From: Litchfieldella qijiaojingensis | GTDB lineage: Bacteria; Pseudomonadota; Gammaproteobacteria; Pseudomonadales; Halomonadaceae | DNA: 64,000 bases | NCBI RefSeq assembly: GCF_014651875.1 | Contig: NZ_BMXS01000023.1 | Coordinates: 1-64,000 of the forward strand | Direction: 5' to 3' | Part shown: in pieces, positions 61,063 through 64,000 of the stretch | Layout: every line of letters begins with the position of its first letter | Position numbering within the stretch: position 1 is the stretch's first letter | Notes under the pieces: model-generated | Told to the model about the DNA's origin: nothing | What the model saw: only the letters and a program-made list of their open reading frames with translations | Database searches by the model: none | Program-made: the position numbers and the translations under genes

Positions 61063-61962
61063 ATGAAACTGATCCTTAGCCGCAAGGGCTTCGACTCTTC
61101 CGCCGGAGGCGTGCCCAGCCCCATCTTTGCCGATGGCCGGATGCTCGCCCTGCCTATCCCGGATGGGAACTCGGTCATCCGCTACCGAGATATCGTCTAT
61201 GATGGGAGCTCACTCGGCGACCTCGTCGGCCAGCTCACCAAAGGCAAGGTGGCGCCGGACGATCGCGCTCATCTCGATCCCGACCTGATAGGCAACATGC
61301 TACCCCGGAAGCCGGGCTGGCGGCCCATCTTCGGCCAGACCGGACAAGCCCAGGGGCACCTGCGCAACCACCGGGTCGGCCCGGGCGATCTCTTCCTGTT
61401 CTTCGGGCTCTTCCGGCGTGTCGAACATCACAATGGCACCTGGCGCTGGGCACCCGACGCCCGTCCCTGCCATGTCATCTGGGGCTGGCTGCAGGTGGCG
61501 GAGATGTTGGTAGTGGACAAGGCTCAATCCATCGACTATGACTGGGCAACCTATCATCCTCACTTTCAGCGGCAGGACGATCCCAACAACGTGATCTACC
61601 TGGCGAGCCGCCAGCTACGCTTCAATGGGCTGAACGAAGAAATGCCGGGCGCTGGGGTCTTTCCACACTTCTCGCCAAGCCGGCAATTGACTACGCCACA
61701 CGCCACCCGGACCTCCACTTGGCGGCTTCCCACCTGGTGCTATCCAATCAGAGGCCGCACGCCCTTGACCTACCACGCCAACCGGCAGCGCTGGCAGAAG
61801 CATGCCGATCACACGGAATTGACCGCGGCGGCGCGAGGCCAGGAGTTCATTCTGGATGGTGACGAATACCCGGAAGCGCTGCCTTGGGCATGTGATCTGA
61901 TCCACCGCCTGAAGCACCACGACGCGCTTGCAGACGCCTATGGAGGAATAAGCGATGCATGA
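61063..61962 (+). CDS. Nmad3-like nucleotide-modification-associated domain protein
   Basis: This is a 299-residue protein beginning MKLILSRKGFDSSAGGVPSP, then DGRMLALPIPDG, GWRPIFGQTGQAQGHLRNHRVGPGDLFLFFGLFRRVEH, CHVIWGWLQVAEML and VIYLASRQLRFNG. From memory this is the Nmad3 pattern, a domain predicted to recognise or process modified bases. Its function is unproven. It follows nfo by 40 bases and overlaps the DUF899 gene by eight bases. A link between nfo and a modified-base domain is suggestive. Confidence 0.75.
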   Translation: MKLILSRKGFDSSAGGVPSPIFADGRMLALPIPDGNSVIRYRDIVYDGSSLGDLVGQLTKGKVAPDDRAHLDPDLIGNMLPRKPGWRPIFGQTGQAQGHLRNHRVGPGDLFLFFGLFRRVEHHNGTWRWAPDARPCHVIWGWLQVAEMLVVDKAQSIDYDWATYHPHFQRQDDPNNVIYLASRQLRFNGLNEEMPGAGVFPHFSPSRQLTTPHATRTSTWRLPTWCYPIRGRTPLTYHANRQRWQKHADHTELTAAARGQEFILDGDEYPEALPWACDLIHRLKHHDALADAYGGISDA

Positions 61963-62665
61963 GACCAACACTCCCCTGCCCCTTATCGTCTCGACGGACG
62001 AGTGGCAGGCCGCGCTCGAGCAACAGATCGCCAAGGAAAAGGAGTTTACCCGCGCTCGTGACAGATTGAATGCGGAACGTCGCCGGCTTCCCATGGTGAA
62101 GGTGGAAAAGGAGTATGCCTTCGAGGGGCCGTCGGGCACGCTGAGCCTGCTCGATCTTTTCGAAGGCCGTCAGCAACTGATCGTGTATCACTTCATGTTC
62201 GGCCCTGACTGGGAAGCCGGTTGCGATGGCTGCTCCTGGGTCGCCGACGCCATGACCCACCCCGCCCACTTGCATGCTCGCGATACATCTTTTGTCATGA
62301 TATCGCGCGCGCCGCTGGCCAAGCTGGAACGCTACAAGGCACGCATGGGATGGATACACCTGCCTTGGTACTCCTCGTACGGCAGTGACTTCAACTTCGA
62401 CATGGGCGTCACGACCAGCGACAGGAATGACCCTACCGCCGACCGCGGAGAGAAGCATGGCGTGAGCATCTTTCTTCGCGACGGCAAGGATATCTACCGA
62501 ACCTATTTCACTGGCAAGCGCGGCGTCGAATACCTGGGCAGTCACTGGACCTATCTGGACCTGACCCCGTACGGTCGCCAGGAAACCTGGGAGGACTCGC
62601 CCGAAGGCTGGCCCCAGACGGCACCGTATGTGTGGAATCGTCGTCACGATGAGTACGATACGTGA
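61955..62665 (+). CDS. DUF899 thioredoxin-like protein
   Basis: This is a 236-residue protein with EWQAALEQQIAKEKEFTRARDRLNAERRRLPMVKVEKEY at the start and LSLLDLFEGRQQLIVYHFMFGPDWEAGCDGCSWVADAM, where CDGC looks like the redox pair. RAPLAKLERYKARMGWIHLPWYSS and TYLDLTPYGRQETWEDSP follow. This is the DUF899 family, thioredoxin-like and possibly peroxidase or dithiol-disulfide proteins. It overlaps the Nmad3 gene by 8 bases, so it is translationally coupled. Confidence 0.9.
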   Translation: MHETNTPLPLIVSTDEWQAALEQQIAKEKEFTRARDRLNAERRRLPMVKVEKEYAFEGPSGTLSLLDLFEGRQQLIVYHFMFGPDWEAGCDGCSWVADAMTHPAHLHARDTSFVMISRAPLAKLERYKARMGWIHLPWYSSYGSDFNFDMGVTTSDRNDPTADRGEKHGVSIFLRDGKDIYRTYFTGKRGVEYLGSHWTYLDLTPYGRQETWEDSPEGWPQTAPYVWNRRHDEYDT

Positions 62666-62849
62666 ACCACTACCCCGACGACGATCCAGGGTTGAAACCC
62701 GCCGCGCATATCTGGTGCTCGCACGATGTACCTTGGTTGCACGATGAAAAGGGAACTGAACGCTACCCGCAAAGACAACTTGATCTACCCTGAATGCCAC
62801 CTACCCGGATTTCCCGGTGATGATTTGCCACGAACAGGGGTAGCTTCCC

Positions 62850-63278
62850 ATGCAACCACGTATCACACTCATCACGCTTGGCGTCGACGATCTGGAACGC
62901 GCACTACGCTTCTATCGCGATGGGCTAGGCCTGGAAACGCACGGTATCGTCGGCGAAGAGTTCGAGGAAGGCGATGGGGCCGTGGCATTCTTCGATCTGC
63001 AGGGTGGACTGAAGCTCGGGATCTGGCCGCGCCGCTGCATTGCCAATGACGCGAATCTGCCAATGGGCGCTCCAAGCGCGACCGAGTTCACCCTGGCGCA
63101 CAATGTCGCTTCCCGGGAAGACGTCGATAGCGTGATGGCGCAGGCGAAGAGTGCCGGTGCCACGATCACCAAGCCCGCTCACGACACCTTCTGGGGCGGC
63201 TACGCTGGCTACTTTCAGGACCCCGACGGCCATTTGTGGGAAGTGGCTTGGAACCCGGCCTGGGAAATCGAGGAATGA
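62850..63278 (+). CDS. VOC (glyoxalase-like) superfamily protein
   Basis: The 142-residue vicinal-oxygen-chelate protein has MQPRITLITLGVDDLERALRFYRDGLGLE and ends HDTFWGGYAGYFQDPDGHLWEVAWNP, giving two beta-alpha-beta-beta-beta modules with His and Glu metal ligands. Members include lactoylglutathione lyase-like and resistance enzymes, but the activity cannot be assigned. AGGGGTAGCTTCCC precedes the ATG. It lies 26 bases before the racemase gene and 184 after the DUF899 gene. Confidence 0.92.
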   Translation: MQPRITLITLGVDDLERALRFYRDGLGLETHGIVGEEFEEGDGAVAFFDLQGGLKLGIWPRRCIANDANLPMGAPSATEFTLAHNVASREDVDSVMAQAKSAGATITKPAHDTFWGGYAGYFQDPDGHLWEVAWNPAWEIEE

Positions 63279-63304
63279 TAAGGGATAAGGAGCACGGAAT
63301 TTCC

Positions 63305-64000
63305 ATGAAGACTATCGGTATGCTTGGCGGCATGAGTTGGGAGTCCACCGCAAGCTACTACAAGGCGCTCAACGAAGGCGTGAAGGCCGCCATGGGCGGG
63401 CTGCATTCGGCGAAGATCAGCCTGTACAGCGTGGATTTCGCGGAGATCGAACGACTCCAGCACGAGGGCGACTGGGAAACGACGGCGGAGATCCTGTCCG
63501 AGGCGGCACGCTCGGTCGAGGCCGGCGGCGGCGACTTCCTGCTGATCTGCACCAACACCATGCACAAGGTGGCACCCCGGATCGAGTCCTCTATTTCCAT
63601 TCCCCTGCTGCATATCGCCGATGCCACGGCACAGCGGCTCGCCACCGACGGCATCGAGCGTGTCGGCCTGCTCGGCACCCGCTTCACCATGGAACAGGAC
63701 TTCTATAAGGGCAGAATCACTGAAAAGTACGGCATCGATGTCATCGTGCCTAACGCACAGGAGCAGGCCCTCGTGCACCAAGTGATCTACTCCGAACTCT
63801 GCCTCGGTCAGGTTTCCGCGTCGTCGCGCCAGCAATACCTCGAGATCATCAGCGCTTTGCATGAACGAGGTGCCGAAGCGGTGATTCTTGGCTGCACGGA
63901 AATCGCACTGCTGGTACAACAGGAGCACACGACGGTGCCGCTCTACGACACCACCGCCATTCATGCCGAAGAAGCCGTGAAGTGGGTATTGGCCGTGTGA
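63305..64000 (+). CDS. Aspartate/glutamate racemase-family protein
   Basis: This is a 231-residue amino-acid racemase (YgeA/RacX-like). The N-terminus is KTIGMLGGMSWESTASYYKALN. The two catalytic Cys are in LLICTNTMHKVAPRIE and AVILGCTEIALLVQQ. TRFTMEQDFYKGRI and PLYDTTAIHAEEAVKW complete the family pattern. The start is ATG 63305 with AAGGAG upstream. The stop codon is the last three bases of the window, so the gene is complete. Broad-spectrum racemisation of free amino acids is the likely role. Confidence 0.93.
   Translation: MKTIGMLGGMSWESTASYYKALNEGVKAAMGGLHSAKISLYSVDFAEIERLQHEGDWETTAEILSEAARSVEAGGGDFLLICTNTMHKVAPRIESSISIPLLHIADATAQRLATDGIERVGLLGTRFTMEQDFYKGRITEKYGIDVIVPNAQEQALVHQVIYSELCLGQVSASSRQQYLEIISALHERGAEAVILGCTEIALLVQQEHTTVPLYDTTAIHAEEAVKWVLAV

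Noticed and set aside
1-64000. CRISPR arrays, prophage, rRNA or tRNA genes
   Set aside because: No regularly spaced repeats, no phage structural genes, and no rRNA or tRNA signatures were noticed on either strand; a covariance search could still find a missed tRNA.

Overview
The window reads as chromosome from a moderately halophilic gammaproteobacterium, most likely of the Halomonadaceae (Halomonas and relatives). The base composition is high GC. The gene set fits this: PQQ biosynthesis, a fructose PTS with a FruR/Cra regulator, two TRAP transporters (one coupled to a universal stress protein, as TeaD is in Halomonas) and a de novo glycine betaine operon. The assignment is an inference from gene content; there is no rRNA or tRNA in the window.

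Layout. 1-1418: pqqABC (minus strand, pqqC cut by the window edge). 1680-4737: a DUF6607-type periplasmic protein, a divergent TrpF paralogue and a fused APH-like/P-loop kinase. 4881-8809: betaine operon in the order GSMT-SDMT-metK-MTHFR (minus strand), with overlapping or closely spaced genes. 9090-15954: fruBKA operon with a perfect terminator, facing fruR across two Cra-like operators. 15933-21039: hybrid histidine kinase with a periplasmic molybdopterin-domain-like partner, then a DUF1311 protein, a MOSC protein and a DUF2189 membrane protein. 21341-25476: TAXI-type TRAP system plus usp. 25871-28508: KamA-family radical SAM enzyme, macro-domain protein, DUF4124 protein. 28595-31442: DctPQM TRAP system. 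31669-34310: remnant of an EamA gene, Tsx-like porin, intact EamA exporter, DUF192 protein. 34418-37015: modABC. 37221-45984: EAL-CBS-GGDEF protein, LysR, DUF1127, ADP-ribosylglycohydrolase, MarR/EamA/nitroreductase, a MITE-like element and a chemoreceptor. 46031-49752: methyltransferase/AraC pair and an SRPBCC-DUF1571-cupredoxin operon.

49980-58932 is the accessory part. It holds an O-methyltransferase-like gene, an internally deleted group II intron, and a cargo of foreign appearance. The cargo is an AfsR/SARP-like regulator of 1068 residues, a BBE-type FAD oxidase, a DUF1326 protein and a broken DUF2182 gene. A DUF429 gene between two near-identical REP-like repeats follows. 59118-64000 returns to ordinary chromosomal style: pirin, endonuclease IV, an Nmad3-like protein, a DUF899 protein, a VOC protein and an Asp/Glu racemase.

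How the genes work together. The betaine operon joins the two glycine methyltransferases to SAM synthesis and probably to 5-methyl-THF supply, so it is a methyl-supply module as well as an osmolyte module. The fru operon and FruR form a self-contained uptake circuit. Both TRAP operons have a strong hairpin between the binding-protein gene and the membrane genes, a common way to keep binding protein in excess. The most unusual items are the betaine/methyl-cycle operon, the SARP-FAD-DUF1326 island beside the decayed intron, the kinase/Moco-domain sensor pair, the EamA gene fossil, and a family of dispersed inverted-repeat elements.
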